A stretch of 26,991 nucleotides of DNA from DASQPA01 sp035644215 (GCA_035644215.1 DASQPA010000494.1:1-26991); one strand, 5' to 3'. Positions 14,726 to 26,119 are shown, counted from the first letter of the stretch. Program-made: numbers and translations. The notes: generated by a model from the letters alone, not told the origin.

Positions 14726-15381
14726 CCCTCCTTGGCTTCCTTCCAGCCGTGGCGGCCGAGGAGCGGCACGAAGGCGACCTCCTCCCCCTCCCGCCGCCGC
14801 AGCTCCCCCTTGGCCGACTTCCGGTAGAGCACCAAGTGCTGGAGGTGGCGCGGCCCCTCGGGGATCAGGAGAGCGCCGCCCGGCGCGAGCTGTCCGAGGA
14901 GCGGCTCCGGCACCTTGGGCGCCCCGGCGGTGACCAGGATGCGATCGAAGGGGGCCACCTCGCTCCAGCCGACGGTGCCGTCGAAGACCTGGATCTTGAC
15001 GTTGTCGAGCGACAGCTCGCGCATGCGCTGGATTGCCTGGTGGGCAAGCTCCGGTACCCGCTCCAGGCTGTAGACCCGCTTGGCGAGGAGGGCCAGGATG
15101 GCCGTCTGGTAGCCGGAGCCGGTGCCGATCTCGAGCACCGAGTGGCTGGGGCGGAGCTCCAGGAGCTCGCTCATCCGCGCCACGATGTAGGGTTGCGAGA
15201 TCGTCTGGCTGGCGCCGATCGGCAGGGCATGGTCGCCGTAGGCGCGACCGCGCATGTGGTCCTTGACGAAGAGGTGCCGCGGCACCTTGCGCAGGGCGGC
15301 GAGCACCCGTTCGTCCTGGACGCCGCGGGCGGCGATCAGGTCCCGCACCATGCGCTCGCGCTGCACGGCGTAGTCGCTCAT
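14722..15381 (-). CDS. pcm: Protein-L-isoaspartate O-methyltransferase
   Basis: This 219-residue SAM-dependent enzyme methylates isoaspartyl residues in aged proteins to start their repair. The SAM-binding motif VLEIGTGSGYQTA lies at 82-94, preceded by the family motif QTISQPYIVARM (59-70), and followed by FDRILVTAGAP. The start at 15381 overlaps the surE stop (ATGA). The upstream frame is longer, but the preceding residues are Arg/Pro-rich antisense-like sequence. No Shine-Dalgarno precedes this ATG, so translation is probably coupled to surE. The surE-pcm pairing is common across proteobacteria and acidobacteria. Confidence 0.95.
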   Translation of the reverse strand: MSDYAVQRERMVRDLIAARGVQDERVLAALRKVPRHLFVKDHMRGRAYGDHALPIGASQTISQPYIVARMSELLELRPSHSVLEIGTGSGYQTAILALLAKRVYSLERVPELAHQAIQRMRELSLDNVKIQVFDGTVGWSEVAPFDRILVTAGAPKVPEPLLGQLAPGGALLIPEGPRHLQHLVLYRKSAKGELRRREGEEVAFVPLLGRHGWKEAKEG

Positions 15382-16142
15382 GGAGGAAAGAGGCCGGCGA
15401 GCCGGTCGTAGAGCGGTACGAACGATTCGAGGCCCGGGTAGTAGGTGAGGTCGAGATGCAGGGGGGTGATCGAGATCCGCCCGGCGGCGATGGCCGCGTA
15501 GTCGGTGCCGCTCTCCTCGCGCCACTCGGGGGTGCCGGCGATCCAGTAGTACTTGCGGCCCCGCGGATCGACGTTCTCGATCACCGACTGCTTGTAGAAC
15601 CGCCGGCCCAGCCGGGTGAAGGTGACCCCCTGGATCGGCCCGGCCGGCACGTTGACGTTCAGCAGGAGATCCTTGGGGAGATCGAGGGACCCGCCCACGA
15701 GCACCTCCATCAGCTGGCGGGCGAAGCGCGCCGCCGGCGCGAAGGAGAAGCCCTCCGCCACCTCCTGCGAAAAGGCGACCGCGGGGATCCCCAGGAGGTT
15801 CCCCTCGAAGGTCGCGGAGACCGTCCCGGAGTAGGTGACGTCGTCCCCCAGGTTCTGACCGAAATTGATCCCCGAGACGACGAAGTCGGGCCGCCGGTCC
15901 TTGAGGAGCGAGAGGACCCCCAGGTTGACGCAGTCGGTCGGCGTGCCGTCGACCGCGTACCAGTTCTCCTGCACTCGCTGCATGCGGAGCGGCCGGGTGA
16001 GGGTCAGGGCGTGCCCGGTGGCGCTCTGCTCGCGGTCGGGCGCCACGACGACGACCTCGGCGAGCTCCGCGAGCGCCCCGGCGAGGAGCTTGATCCCCTC
16101 GGAAAAGATCCCGTCGTCGTTGGTGACCAGGATGCGTGTCAA
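15378..16142 (-). CDS. surE: 5'-nucleotidase SurE
   Basis: This 254-residue survival protein E dephosphorylates nucleoside 5'-/3'-monophosphates. Metal ligands are visible in the N-terminal NDDG (8-11), with the family motifs DREQSATGHALTL (36-48), DGTPTDCVNLG and SGINFGQNLGDDVTYSGTV. The start is TTG at 16142 with GAGG five bases upstream; no ATG is available in frame at the right place. The gene begins 27 bp after mtaP and overlaps pcm by 4 bp. Length is normal (250-270). Confidence 0.95.
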   Translation of the reverse strand: MTRILVTNDDGIFSEGIKLLAGALAELAEVVVVAPDREQSATGHALTLTRPLRMQRVQENWYAVDGTPTDCVNLGVLSLLKDRRPDFVVSGINFGQNLGDDVTYSGTVSATFEGNLLGIPAVAFSQEVAEGFSFAPAARFARQLMEVLVGGSLDLPKDLLLNVNVPAGPIQGVTFTRLGRRFYKQSVIENVDPRGRKYYWIAGTPEWREESGTDYAAIAAGRISITPLHLDLTYYPGLESFVPLYDRLAGLFPP

Positions 16143-16169
16143 GCTGGCCTCGATACCAGGCGCCCCGCC

Positions 16170-17048
16170 TCAGGCGCGGGGCTGCCGGTACTTGCCGATG
16201 ATCGGCTGCAGGGCCAGGAGGGTCTCGTTGGGCACCCGTTCCGGCTCGGTGATGAGCGACATGGCGAGAGCGTTCTCGCAGAGGCAGCCGCGGCCGGGCT
16301 GGGCGGCAAGGCGCTTCAGGATCTCCCGCACCACCTCCTGGGACATCCGGGCGTTCTGCGCCACGACCTGCATCACCGCCTCGCCGGAGACCGCCTCCTC
16401 GCTCTCGTGCCAGCAGTCGTAGTCGGTGATCATGGCGAGGGCGGCGTAGCAGATCTCGGCCTCGCGGGCGAGCCGCGCCTCCTGGAAGTTGGTCATGCCG
16501 ATGACGTCCACCCCGTGGCTGCGGTAGATCTCCGATTCGGCCCGGGTCGAGAACTGCGGCCCCTCCATGCAGACGTAGGTGCCGCCCTGGTGGACGGTGG
16601 CGCCGGCGGCGCGGGCCGCCTCGGTGAAGATAGGGAGGAGCCGCGGGCAGATCGGCTTGGCGAGCGAGACGTGGGCCACCAGGCCGTTGCCGAAGAAGGT
16701 GTCCGGCCGATGGCGGGTGCGGTCGTAGAACTGGTCGGGGACGACGATGTCGGTCGGCTTGTAGTCGATCTTCATCGAGCCCACGGCGGAGACCGAGATC
16801 AGCTGCTCGACCCCCAGGACCTTGAAGCCGTAGATGTTGGCGCGGTAGTTGAGCTCGGTCGGCAGCAGCCGGTGGCCGCGGCCGTGGCGGGGCAGGAAGG
16901 CGACGGACTGGCCGTCGAGCTCGCCGATGACATAGGGGTCCGACGGGTCGCCGAAGGGGGTCTCGATCCGCCGCTCCTCGCGGATCGTCATCCCCTCCAT
17001 CTGGTAGAGGCCGCTGCCGCCGATCACACCGATACGCAAGTCGCTCAT
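16170..17048 (-). CDS. mtaP: S-methyl-5'-thioadenosine phosphorylase
   Basis: This 292-residue member of the PNP/MTAP phosphorylase family cleaves 5'-methylthioadenosine (a polyamine/SAM by-product) to adenine and 5-methylthioribose 1-phosphate. Motifs: GVIGGSGLYQMEG (7-19), the phosphate-binding RHGRGH (54-59), MEGPQFSTRAE (161-171), GMTNFQEARLAREAE (184-198) and TDYD (208-211). MTAP is favoured over purine nucleoside or methylthioinosine phosphorylase by overall resemblance, but substrate choice in this family rests on few residues. AGGAGAG precedes the ATG. A 7 bp GC hairpin (16162-16168 with 16176-16182) spans the stop codon and could modulate read-through to surE. The pairing with apt supports adenine release. 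Confidence 0.88.
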   Translation of the reverse strand: MSDLRIGVIGGSGLYQMEGMTIREERRIETPFGDPSDPYVIGELDGQSVAFLPRHGRGHRLLPTELNYRANIYGFKVLGVEQLISVSAVGSMKIDYKPTDIVVPDQFYDRTRHRPDTFFGNGLVAHVSLAKPICPRLLPIFTEAARAAGATVHQGGTYVCMEGPQFSTRAESEIYRSHGVDVIGMTNFQEARLAREAEICYAALAMITDYDCWHESEEAVSGEAVMQVVAQNARMSQEVVREILKRLAAQPGRGCLCENALAMSLITEPERVPNETLLALQPIIGKYRQPRA

Positions 17049-17153
17049 CTCAACTCTCCTCGAACAGGGTTGCTGGAACCACCCGGGGCCGGAAGTCTAC
17101 CCCGGAATGGAGTTGGAGCGTAGGCGGACAGCTTCCAGGTGCCGGCAGGAGGG

Positions 17154-18071
17154 CTACACCGTGACCGCCGCCACCACCGCGAGCGCCGTCTCCAGCGCCT
17201 GGCGGCCCTGGCGGCCGTCCACCCAGGGCACCGCTTCCCCCCGGCAGGCGGCGAGGAACGCCACCAGCTCCCGGGCGAGAGGCTCGCCACGGACTACGGG
17301 CAGATCGTCGGGCACGATCCGCGGCCGCGTCTCCCCTGCCGCCGGCGACTCCAGGCGGTAGCCGCGGATCTCCTGCGCCTGGTAGTCGAGCGAGTAGTAG
17401 CGCTGGGGCAGGAAGGCGCGGAGCTTCCGCACCCGCTCTGCCGACACCCGGGAGGCGGTCAGGTTGGCGACGCACCCCGACTCCAGGGCCACCCGGGCGT
17501 TGGCGATGTCGATCCGTGGCGAGAGCACCGGGATGCCGGTTGCCCGCACCTCGGCGACCGGGCTGCCGTCCAGGGCGTGGAGGATCTGCAGGTCGTGGAT
17601 CATCAGATCCAGAATGACGTCGACGTCCAGGCTGCGCGGCGAGAAGACCCCCAGCCGCTGCACCTCGACGAAGCGGGGCGGGGTCTTTAGGGCCACCAGG
17701 GCCTGGACCGCCGGGTTGTAGAACTCGACGTGCCCCACGGCGAGGAGGCGGCCGGCCCGGTCGGCCTGCGCGAGCAGGCGGTCGGCCTCCGCCAGCGAGG
17801 AGGCCATGGGCTTCTCGACCAGCACGTGAAGACCGCGGGCGAGGAGCGCCTCCCCCACCTCGGCGTGGGCCGAGGTCGGCACCGCCACCACCGCCGCCTC
17901 GGCGGCGCCGGCCAGGGCGTCGAGGCTGGCGAAGACCGGGGTGCCCGGCGCCTGCTCGCGCACCACGGCCGCGGCCGCCGCCGGATCGGCATCATAGACG
18001 CCGACCAGCTCGGCCTCCGGGAGCCCGGCCAGGATGCGGACGTGGTGCCGGCCGAGCGCGCCGGTGCCCAC
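17154..18071 (-). CDS. Gfo/Idh/MocA oxidoreductase next to lpxA, possibly UDP-GlcNAc 3-dehydrogenase (GnnA-like)
   Basis: This NAD(P)-dependent sugar oxidoreductase has a Rossmann GTGALG at the start, the family EKP motif (86-88), GHVEFYNPAV (about 117-126) and DLMIHDLQIL with the likely catalytic His-Asp. Gfo/Idh genes following lpxA in other diderms encode GnnA, which with aminotransferase GnnB makes UDP-GlcNAc3N for amide-linked lipid A. No gnnB is visible here, so the assignment is tentative. Start problem: the GTG at 18071 cuts off half of the first beta strand. The in-frame upstream codons read RLKVGV just before VGTGALG, a proper Rossmann strand, but no ATG, GTG or TTG is available there. 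Initiation at a CTG (18084-18086), or a start further up within lpxA, is possible. Length from GTG is 305 residues. Confidence 0.8.
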   Translation of the reverse strand: MGTGALGRHHVRILAGLPEAELVGVYDADPAAAAAVVREQAPGTPVFASLDALAGAAEAAVVAVPTSAHAEVGEALLARGLHVLVEKPMASSLAEADRLLAQADRAGRLLAVGHVEFYNPAVQALVALKTPPRFVEVQRLGVFSPRSLDVDVILDLMIHDLQILHALDGSPVAEVRATGIPVLSPRIDIANARVALESGCVANLTASRVSAERVRKLRAFLPQRYYSLDYQAQEIRGYRLESPAAGETRPRIVPDDLPVVRGEPLARELVAFLAACRGEAVPWVDGRQGRQALETALAVVAAVTV

Positions 18072-18117
18072 GACGCCGACCTTCAGGCGTGTGGGAGAAG
18101 CGGGCGCGGGCGAGTCG

Positions 18118-18966
18118 CTAGTCGGCGGGCTCAGCGCTCTCCCCTCCCGCTCCCGCCCGGCCGCCGCGGCGTCCCGGCGGGTTCTTATAGACGCCCCGGC
18201 GGGCGCTCTCGACGAAAGCGAGCAGATACAGGACTTCGGGGTCCGGCTCGACCTCGGCGCGGATGCGCTCCAGGGCCTGCGTCGTGTTGAGCTTGCTGCG
18301 CACCAGGAGGCGGAGGGCGCGGTCGAGGCGGGCGATCACCGCGGCGTCGAAGCCCTTGCGCTTCAAGCCGATCGAGTTCAGGCCGAAGCAGGCGGCCTTC
18401 ATCCCCACCGTCTTGGCGAAAGGGAGCGCGTCCATCACCACCACCGAGTAGGCGCCGACGTAGGCGTGGCGGCCGACCCGGCAGAACTGGTGGACCGAGG
18501 TGAAGGCCGAGATCGAGGCGTCGTCGTGCACCTCGACGTGGCCGGCCAGGGTGGCGTTGTTGGCGAACACCGTGCGGCTCCCCACCTGGCAGTCGTGGGC
18601 GACGTGGGCGTAGGCCATGAAGAGGTTGTCGTCGCCGATGCGGGTGATGCCGCCCCCCTTGGCCGTCCCCCGGTGCACGGTGGTGAATTCGCGGAACTGG
18701 TTGCGGTCGCCGATCTCCAGGCGCACCTCCTCGCCGCCGAACTTCAGGTCCTGCGGCTCGAAGCCGATGGCGGCGAGGGAGAAGACCCGGTTGTCGCGGC
18801 CCAGGCGGGTCGGTCCCTGGACCTGCGCTCCGGCGCCGATCGTGGTGCCGTCCCCGACCTCCACCCCGGCCCCGACGAAGGCGCCCGGCCCCACCCGCAC
18901 CCCCACCCCGAGCACCGCGCCGGGATCGACGAAGGCCCGCGGATCGACGAACGTCTCGCCCCCCAT
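18118..18966 (-). CDS. lpxA: UDP-N-acetylglucosamine acyltransferase LpxA
   Basis: This 282-residue left-handed beta-helix enzyme transfers the first 3-hydroxyacyl chain from ACP to UDP-GlcNAc (or UDP-GlcNAc3N) in lipid A synthesis. Hexapeptide repeats fill residues 5-180. AHVAHDC (120-126) carries the catalytic His124 (E. coli His125), followed by NNATLAGHV and SVHQFCRVG, and the C-terminal domain has GLKRKGF. By hand alignment the E. coli acyl-length ruler Gly173 is Ala here. About 20 Gly/Arg-rich residues extend the C-terminus beyond typical length (about 260). Its ATG lies 1 bp after the fabZ stop. There is little Shine-Dalgarno, so translation is probably coupled. Confidence 0.95.
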   Translation of the reverse strand: MGGETFVDPRAFVDPGAVLGVGVRVGPGAFVGAGVEVGDGTTIGAGAQVQGPTRLGRDNRVFSLAAIGFEPQDLKFGGEEVRLEIGDRNQFREFTTVHRGTAKGGGITRIGDDNLFMAYAHVAHDCQVGSRTVFANNATLAGHVEVHDDASISAFTSVHQFCRVGRHAYVGAYSVVVMDALPFAKTVGMKAACFGLNSIGLKRKGFDAAVIARLDRALRLLVRSKLNTTQALERIRAEVEPDPEVLYLLAFVESARRGVYKNPPGRRGGRAGAGGESAEPAD

Positions 18967-18967
18967 G

Positions 18968-19417
18968 TCAGCGATCGACCATCGCCGAGGCCATGACCGC
19001 CTCGGCCGCCAGTTGCCCGTCGACCAGGGCACGGCCGGAGATTTTGCAGTAGGACGAACGCAGGCGCAGCACCTCGACCTCGTAGCGCAGCTGGTCGCCG
19101 GGGACGACGGGACGGCGGAACTTCGCCCCCTCGATCGAGGTGAAGAGGAGGAGCTTCCTCTCCAGGTCCGGCTGCTCGTGGAGGAGCAGGATGCCGCCGG
19201 CCTGCGCCATCCCCTCGACCAGGAGCACCCCCGGGTAGACCGGCCGGCCGGGGAAGTGGCCGATCAGGTTGGGATCGCTGATGCTGACGTTCTTCAAGGC
19301 CACGATCCGCTTCCTGGGCTCCATTTCGAGCACCCGGTCGACCAGCAGCAACGGGTAGCGGTGCGGCAGGATCGACATGATCCACTCGACGTTCCAATTC
19401 ACTTGCGCTTCGCTCAT
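18968..19417 (-). CDS. fabZ: 3-hydroxyacyl-ACP dehydratase FabZ
   Basis: This 149-residue hotdog-fold enzyme dehydrates 3-hydroxyacyl-ACP to trans-2-enoyl-ACP, competing with LpxA/LpxD for the same acyl donors. The N-terminal ILPHRYPLLLVDRV (16-29) and the active-site stretch HFPGRPVYPGVLLVE with His54 and Glu68 are clear. The open frame extends far upstream inside lpxD, but the start at 19417 is fixed by family length, the overlap with the lpxD stop (ATGA), and GGAG upstream. The lpxD-fabZ-lpxA order is the conserved diderm arrangement. Confidence 0.96.
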   Translation of the reverse strand: MSEAQVNWNVEWIMSILPHRYPLLLVDRVLEMEPRKRIVALKNVSISDPNLIGHFPGRPVYPGVLLVEGMAQAGGILLLHEQPDLERKLLLFTSIEGAKFRRPVVPGDQLRYEVEVLRLRSSYCKISGRALVDGQLAAEAVMASAMVDR

Positions 19418-20460
19418 TCGTTGCGCCGCTCCAGTTCCGCGATGCGCTTGGCGAGCTCCGCCAGGCGCCGCTCCAGGCGGGAGCGCAGGACCACCTCCCG
19501 CCGCCACTTCCCCATCTCGACCGCCGGGATGCCGGCCACCTGCATCCCCGGCTCGACCGAGGAGAGGGCCGCCGACTTGGCCGCCACCTGCACCCGGTCG
19601 CCCAGGGTGAGGTGGCCGCCGACCCCGGCCTGGCCGGCGAGGACGACCCCGTCGCCCAGCCGGCTGCTGCCGGCGATCCCCGCCTGGCCGCAGAGGATCG
19701 CGGCGCGCCCGACCTGCACGTTGTGCCCGACCTGCACCAGGTTGTCGATCTTGGTGCCGGCGCCGATCCGCGTCTCGCCCAGGGTCGCCCGGTCGATCGT
19801 CGTGTTCGCCCCCACCTCGACCTCCGCCTCGACCACCACCCGGCCGACCTGCGGCACCTTGTGGTGGCGGCCCTGGTGGGTGGCGTAGCCGAAGCCGTCG
19901 CTCCCCAGAACCGCGCCGGCATGGATCTCGCTCCCCTCCCCCACCGCCGTGCCGTCGTAGAGGACGACATGGGGATGGAGGACCGCGCCCGAGCCCACCG
20001 CGCACCCCCGGCCCACCACCACGTGCGACCCGACGACGGCGCCGGCGCCGATCCGGCTCCCCGCTCCGATCACCGCGTAGGGCGCGATGTGGGCCGACGG
20101 ATCGACCGCCGCCCCGGCCTCGACCACCGCCGTGGGATGGACCCCCGGCCGCGGCGCCGGCCGCGGATGAAAGAGAGGGAGGAGGCGGGAGAGGGCGTAG
20201 GAAGGATCGTCGACCAGCAGCAGGTCGCGCCGCTTTCCCTCCTCCTCGTTGCCCTGGACGGCCGCCGCCAGCGCCGGGGTGAGGAGGAGCGCCCCGGCGC
20301 CGCTCGCCGCCGCCTGCTCGCGGTAGCGGGCGTGGTTGAGGAACGAGAGGTCCTGAGGGCCGGCGGTCTCCAGCGTCTGGATCGACTCGACCGCTCGTTC
20401 CGGGTCCCCCTCCACCTGTCCCCCCACCCGCAGGGCGAGCTCGCCCAGACGATAGGCCAC
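19414..20460 (-). CDS. lpxD: UDP-3-O-acylglucosamine N-acyltransferase LpxD
   Basis: This 348-residue lipid A enzyme adds the second 3-hydroxyacyl chain from ACP to the 2-amino group of UDP-3-O-acyl-glucosamine. An N-terminal uridine-binding domain (1-100, with PQDLSFLNHARY) is followed by many hexapeptide repeats (105-320). KIDNLVQVGHN contains the catalytic His246. A C-terminal Arg/Glu-rich helix (about 320-348) matches the usual ending. The start is a GTG 4 bp after the skp stop, and the end overlaps fabZ by 4 bp. Length is normal. Confidence 0.95.
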   Translation of the reverse strand: MAYRLGELALRVGGQVEGDPERAVESIQTLETAGPQDLSFLNHARYREQAAASGAGALLLTPALAAAVQGNEEEGKRRDLLLVDDPSYALSRLLPLFHPRPAPRPGVHPTAVVEAGAAVDPSAHIAPYAVIGAGSRIGAGAVVGSHVVVGRGCAVGSGAVLHPHVVLYDGTAVGEGSEIHAGAVLGSDGFGYATHQGRHHKVPQVGRVVVEAEVEVGANTTIDRATLGETRIGAGTKIDNLVQVGHNVQVGRAAILCGQAGIAGSSRLGDGVVLAGQAGVGGHLTLGDRVQVAAKSAALSSVEPGMQVAGIPAVEMGKWRREVVLRSRLERRLAELAKRIAELERRNE

Positions 20461-20464
20461 GCCG

Positions 20465-21070
20465 CTACTTGCCCTGGGCCGCGTCCAGCCGCTGGATGAC
20501 CATCGGCGTGATGTCGACCGCCTCGTCGGCGTAGATCAGGCCGCTCTCGAACTTGCGGAAGATGAGGGTGAAACCCTGCTCCTTGCCGAGCTGGTTGATG
20601 ATCGGCATCACCCGCTGGTCGACGGCGCCCAGGACGTCGTCCTTGCGCTTGTTCAAGTCGCGGCTGGCGTCGTCCTGCAGCCGGCGGGCCGCGATGACCT
20701 TGTCCTCCAGCTGCTTTTCCATGTCGGCGAGCTTGTCCTGGGTGAGCGACAGGCGGCCCGAGTCGATCTTCGCCTGGAGGGCCTTGATCTCCTCCTGTTT
20801 GGCGCCGAGCTCGGCCTCCTTCTGGTCCTGGACCTTCTTCAGGTCGGCGATCGCCTTCTTGCCCGCCTGCGATTCGAGCAGGATCTGCTCGGTGTTGATG
20901 ACGGCGATCTTCAGCGGACCCGAGAAAGAGCCCGCCGCGGGGCGCGCGACCGGCGCCGCGGCCGGGGCAGCAGCCCCCTGGGCCACAGCGCCCCCGCTCC
21001 CCAGCAGGCAGAAGAGACCGAGGCAGCAAGCCCCGGCCAGCCAAGTCTTGAAACTCCGATTGGGCGACAT
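20465..21070 (-). CDS. skp: Periplasmic chaperone Skp/OmpH
   Basis: This 201-residue OmpH-family chaperone keeps unfolded outer-membrane proteins soluble on their way to BamA. An N-terminal signal peptide (1-31, hydrophobic core LAGACCLGLFCLLGSG, ending AVAQG) is followed by an Ala/Pro linker. The fold begins at KIAVINTEQILLES (54-67), then a long Lys/Glu/Gln-rich coiled coil (about 70-150) forms the grasping arms. The C-terminal strand FTLIFRKFESGLIYADE is typical. GGAGAGG precedes the ATG. It sits between bamA (20 bp) and lpxD (4 bp), the canonical order. Confidence 0.92.
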   Translation of the reverse strand: MSPNRSFKTWLAGACCLGLFCLLGSGGAVAQGAAAPAAAPVARPAAGSFSGPLKIAVINTEQILLESQAGKKAIADLKKVQDQKEAELGAKQEEIKALQAKIDSGRLSLTQDKLADMEKQLEDKVIAARRLQDDASRDLNKRKDDVLGAVDQRVMPIINQLGKEQGFTLIFRKFESGLIYADEAVDITPMVIQRLDAAQGK

Positions 21071-21090
21071 CTTCTATCCTCTCCTTTGTC

Positions 21091-23532
21091 TTAGAAGCTG
21101 GTACCGATACTGAACTGGAAGTTCTCGAAACTGTCGTCGGGCCGCTTCTTCAGGTTGAGCGCGTAGATGAAGCGCAGCGGCGCGCCGAACACCGGCAGCA
21201 GGATGCGCAGCTCGGCGCCGGCCGTGTAGCGCAGGTCCGACAGGTCGACCTTCTGGGTGTCCGAGTAGACGTTGCCGGCGTCGGCGAAGACCAGCAGCCG
21301 GAACGGCCCGCCGAGCAGGAAATGATACTCGACGTTGCCCTGGATGTACTTGGTGCCGCCCAGGATGAAGCCGTTGACGTCCTTCAAGGGGGTGCCGTCG
21401 GGATTGCGCGCGAAGAGCGAACGGAAACGGAAGCCGCGGATGCTGTTCTCGCCCCCCAAGTAGAAGCGCTCCAGGGAGGAGAGCGGGTGGTGCTGGAAGG
21501 TGTTGATCCAGCCGCCCTCGACGTTGAAGGCGAAGATCTGGCGCGACGGCCGTTCGAGGGTCGGGTGGAAGAAGCTGTAGCCGATCTCCGGGCGGATGAA
21601 GTAGTTGTCGCCCTGGAGGAAGCCGCCGGCGTACTCGGCGGCGATCGACAGGCGCTGGCCGCGCACCGGCTCGAAGGGGTTGTCGCGGCTGTCGTAGATG
21701 TAGGCCGGGCGGATCGACGAGTTGTTGATGTTGGTCGTCACCGCGTTGACCGTCGACGTGGTGCCGTCGGTCGCGGTCACCACCACCGCCTCCTTGTCGA
21801 TGTACTTCGACAGGTTGTAGGAGAGGACGAGCTGGTCGAAGAGACCGAGCTGCCGGCCGTAGGTGATGACGGCGCCGTGGCTGTTCCGAGTGAACTGCTG
21901 ATCGGTCAGGAGCGAATAGTCGATGTCCTGCCGGTAGACCCGGAGCCCCAGGCTCTGCGGCCGGTCGCGGAACCAGGGGATCGAATAGGAGAGGTCGTAG
22001 AGCTTGCGGTACTTGCCGGTCTGGATCGAGGCGCCCACCTGCTCGCCGCGGCCGAGGAAGTTCTTGGTCGAGACCGAGAACTGGGCGAAGAAGCCGTCGA
22101 GCTCGCTCCAGCCGCCGCCGAACTCCACCTGCGTGCGCTCCGCCTCCTCCCCCTTGAAGGTCAGGTCGACCCGCTTGTCCTCGCTCTTGTAGTCGATCTT
22201 GACCGGGTCCTCCTGGTCGAGCTTGAAGTAGCCCAGCTGGTTGACCTTGGTGATGCTGTTCTTGATCGCGCCGATCGACACCACGCGGCCTTCCTGCAGC
22301 CGCAGCTCCCGGCGCAGCACCTTGTCCATGGTCCGCTTGTTGCCCTCGAACTCGATGCGGCCCACCCGGTACTGGTCGCCCTCGGCGACGTGGACGACGA
22401 CGTTCGCCACCCGGTTGCCCTTCTCCACCAGCTCGGGCTCGACGCGGGCGAAGATGTAGCCGCTGTTGTGGTAGAGGTCGTCGATCGCCTTGACCCCGTC
22501 GTCGACCACCTTCTGGCGCAGCCAGCCGCCGGCCTGGTGCGGGAAGACGCGGAGCAGGAGGGGCTCGGCGAAGAGCTTGTTGCCCTCGATCGTCACCTCG
22601 CCGAAGCGCCAGCGCTCGCCCTCCTCGATGGGGATGGTGATGAACATCCGCCGCTTCTGGTCCTTGATCTCCTTGGCGCTCGGGTTGGCCGCGCGGACGT
22701 CGACCTTGGGATCGCCGATGACGATGTTCTTGTAGCCGTCGCCCCGGTAGAGCTCTCTGACCTTGTCGAGGTCCTCCTGCAGGTTGGCCGGGTTGTAGAC
22801 GTCCTTCTTCAACAGGTGCGAGATCATGTTGCTCTGCTTCGTCTTCTTCATCACCCAGCGCAGGTGGAGGTCGCCGTAGACCGTGTTGCCCTCGAAGTTG
22901 ATGTCCGAGATGCGGACCTGGTTGCCCTCGTCGACCGTGAAGGTGACCTTCTTCTCGTTGCCGGTCAGGTCCTCCACCTTGTAGTCGGCGCGGGCGAAGC
23001 GGTAGCCCTTCTCGGCGTAGAGCTCCTCGATCAGCGCCTTGATCTGCGCCAGGGCGCCCAGGCTCATGGGATCGCCCTCGCGAGCGTGGATGTGCCGGCT
23101 GCCGATCTTGTCCTGGAGGTCGGTGCGCGACAGCCGCTTCAGACCCTGGTAGTCGATCGAGCGCAGGACCGGCCGCTCCTTGACGGTGATCGTCAGGTGG
23201 ACCCCCGGCCCCTCGGGTGTCGCGTCGACCCCGATGTCGTCGATCAGGCCGCGGCTCCACAGCTGCTTCAAGTTGGTGTTGAGCTTGTCGCGGTCGAGGA
23301 CGTCCCCGACCTTGATCCCCAGGTAGTAGAGGAGGGTCTCCTGCGACAGCCCCTTGCCGCCCTTGAACTCGATCGACTGGATCGGCTTGCCGTCCAGCGG
23401 CTGCGCGACGACCGGCGGGCTGCCGCCGAGCGCCAGGAGGGATACCAAGAGGAACGCTAGGGCACGGCGGCAGAGCACTGCCACCAGCCCGTGATGCCTG
23501 CCCAGCTGCGACCGCAGCACATCCGGTTTCAT
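21091..23532 (-). CDS. bamA: Outer membrane protein assembly factor BamA
   Basis: This 813-residue Omp85 protein forms the core of the machine that folds beta-barrel proteins into the outer membrane. A cleaved signal is visible (hydrophobic LAFLLVSLLALGGS, about 25-38). Repeated POTRA domains follow from about residue 50 (IQSIEFKGGKGLSQETLLYY). The C-terminal half (about 470-813) is the barrel. The lid-loop motif IRGF occurs near residue 697, and the chain ends in the terminal-Phe beta signal FQFSIGTSF. GGGGAG precedes the ATG. It lies between clpC (66 bp) and skp (20 bp). Length is normal (about 800). Confidence 0.97.
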   Translation of the reverse strand: MKPDVLRSQLGRHHGLVAVLCRRALAFLLVSLLALGGSPPVVAQPLDGKPIQSIEFKGGKGLSQETLLYYLGIKVGDVLDRDKLNTNLKQLWSRGLIDDIGVDATPEGPGVHLTITVKERPVLRSIDYQGLKRLSRTDLQDKIGSRHIHAREGDPMSLGALAQIKALIEELYAEKGYRFARADYKVEDLTGNEKKVTFTVDEGNQVRISDINFEGNTVYGDLHLRWVMKKTKQSNMISHLLKKDVYNPANLQEDLDKVRELYRGDGYKNIVIGDPKVDVRAANPSAKEIKDQKRRMFITIPIEEGERWRFGEVTIEGNKLFAEPLLLRVFPHQAGGWLRQKVVDDGVKAIDDLYHNSGYIFARVEPELVEKGNRVANVVVHVAEGDQYRVGRIEFEGNKRTMDKVLRRELRLQEGRVVSIGAIKNSITKVNQLGYFKLDQEDPVKIDYKSEDKRVDLTFKGEEAERTQVEFGGGWSELDGFFAQFSVSTKNFLGRGEQVGASIQTGKYRKLYDLSYSIPWFRDRPQSLGLRVYRQDIDYSLLTDQQFTRNSHGAVITYGRQLGLFDQLVLSYNLSKYIDKEAVVVTATDGTTSTVNAVTTNINNSSIRPAYIYDSRDNPFEPVRGQRLSIAAEYAGGFLQGDNYFIRPEIGYSFFHPTLERPSRQIFAFNVEGGWINTFQHHPLSSLERFYLGGENSIRGFRFRSLFARNPDGTPLKDVNGFILGGTKYIQGNVEYHFLLGGPFRLLVFADAGNVYSDTQKVDLSDLRYTAGAELRILLPVFGAPLRFIYALNLKKRPDDSFENFQFSIGTSF

Positions 23533-23598
23533 CCGTTGCTCCCCAAGAAAAGAGGTACGACTGGCGGGGGCCCTTGGTTTTCTAGGACGTCGACCACG

Positions 23599-26025
<2,427 letters not shown>

Positions 26026-26119
26026 TTGCTTCAACCTCTGAGGTGTACACGGCCACCTTTTGCATTCCTATCACAGGAGCGGTGCGCAAGAATGCCGGTT
26101 GCCGTAGTCAACGTACGCC

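Noticed and set aside
17083..17105. Six-base-pair CCGGGG/CCCCGG hairpin between the oxidoreductase and mtaP
   Set aside because: The stem is short, there is no U-tract, and such stems are expected by chance at this GC content.
21322..23460. Long plus-strand ORF (712 codons) opposite bamA, with similar long ORFs at 15456-17123 and 23491-25248
   Set aside because: They are antisense frames of well-recognised genes (bamA, surE/mtaP, clpC). Their Leu/Val/Asp/Glu/Arg-rich, repetitive composition is typical of GC-rich codon-bias shadows.
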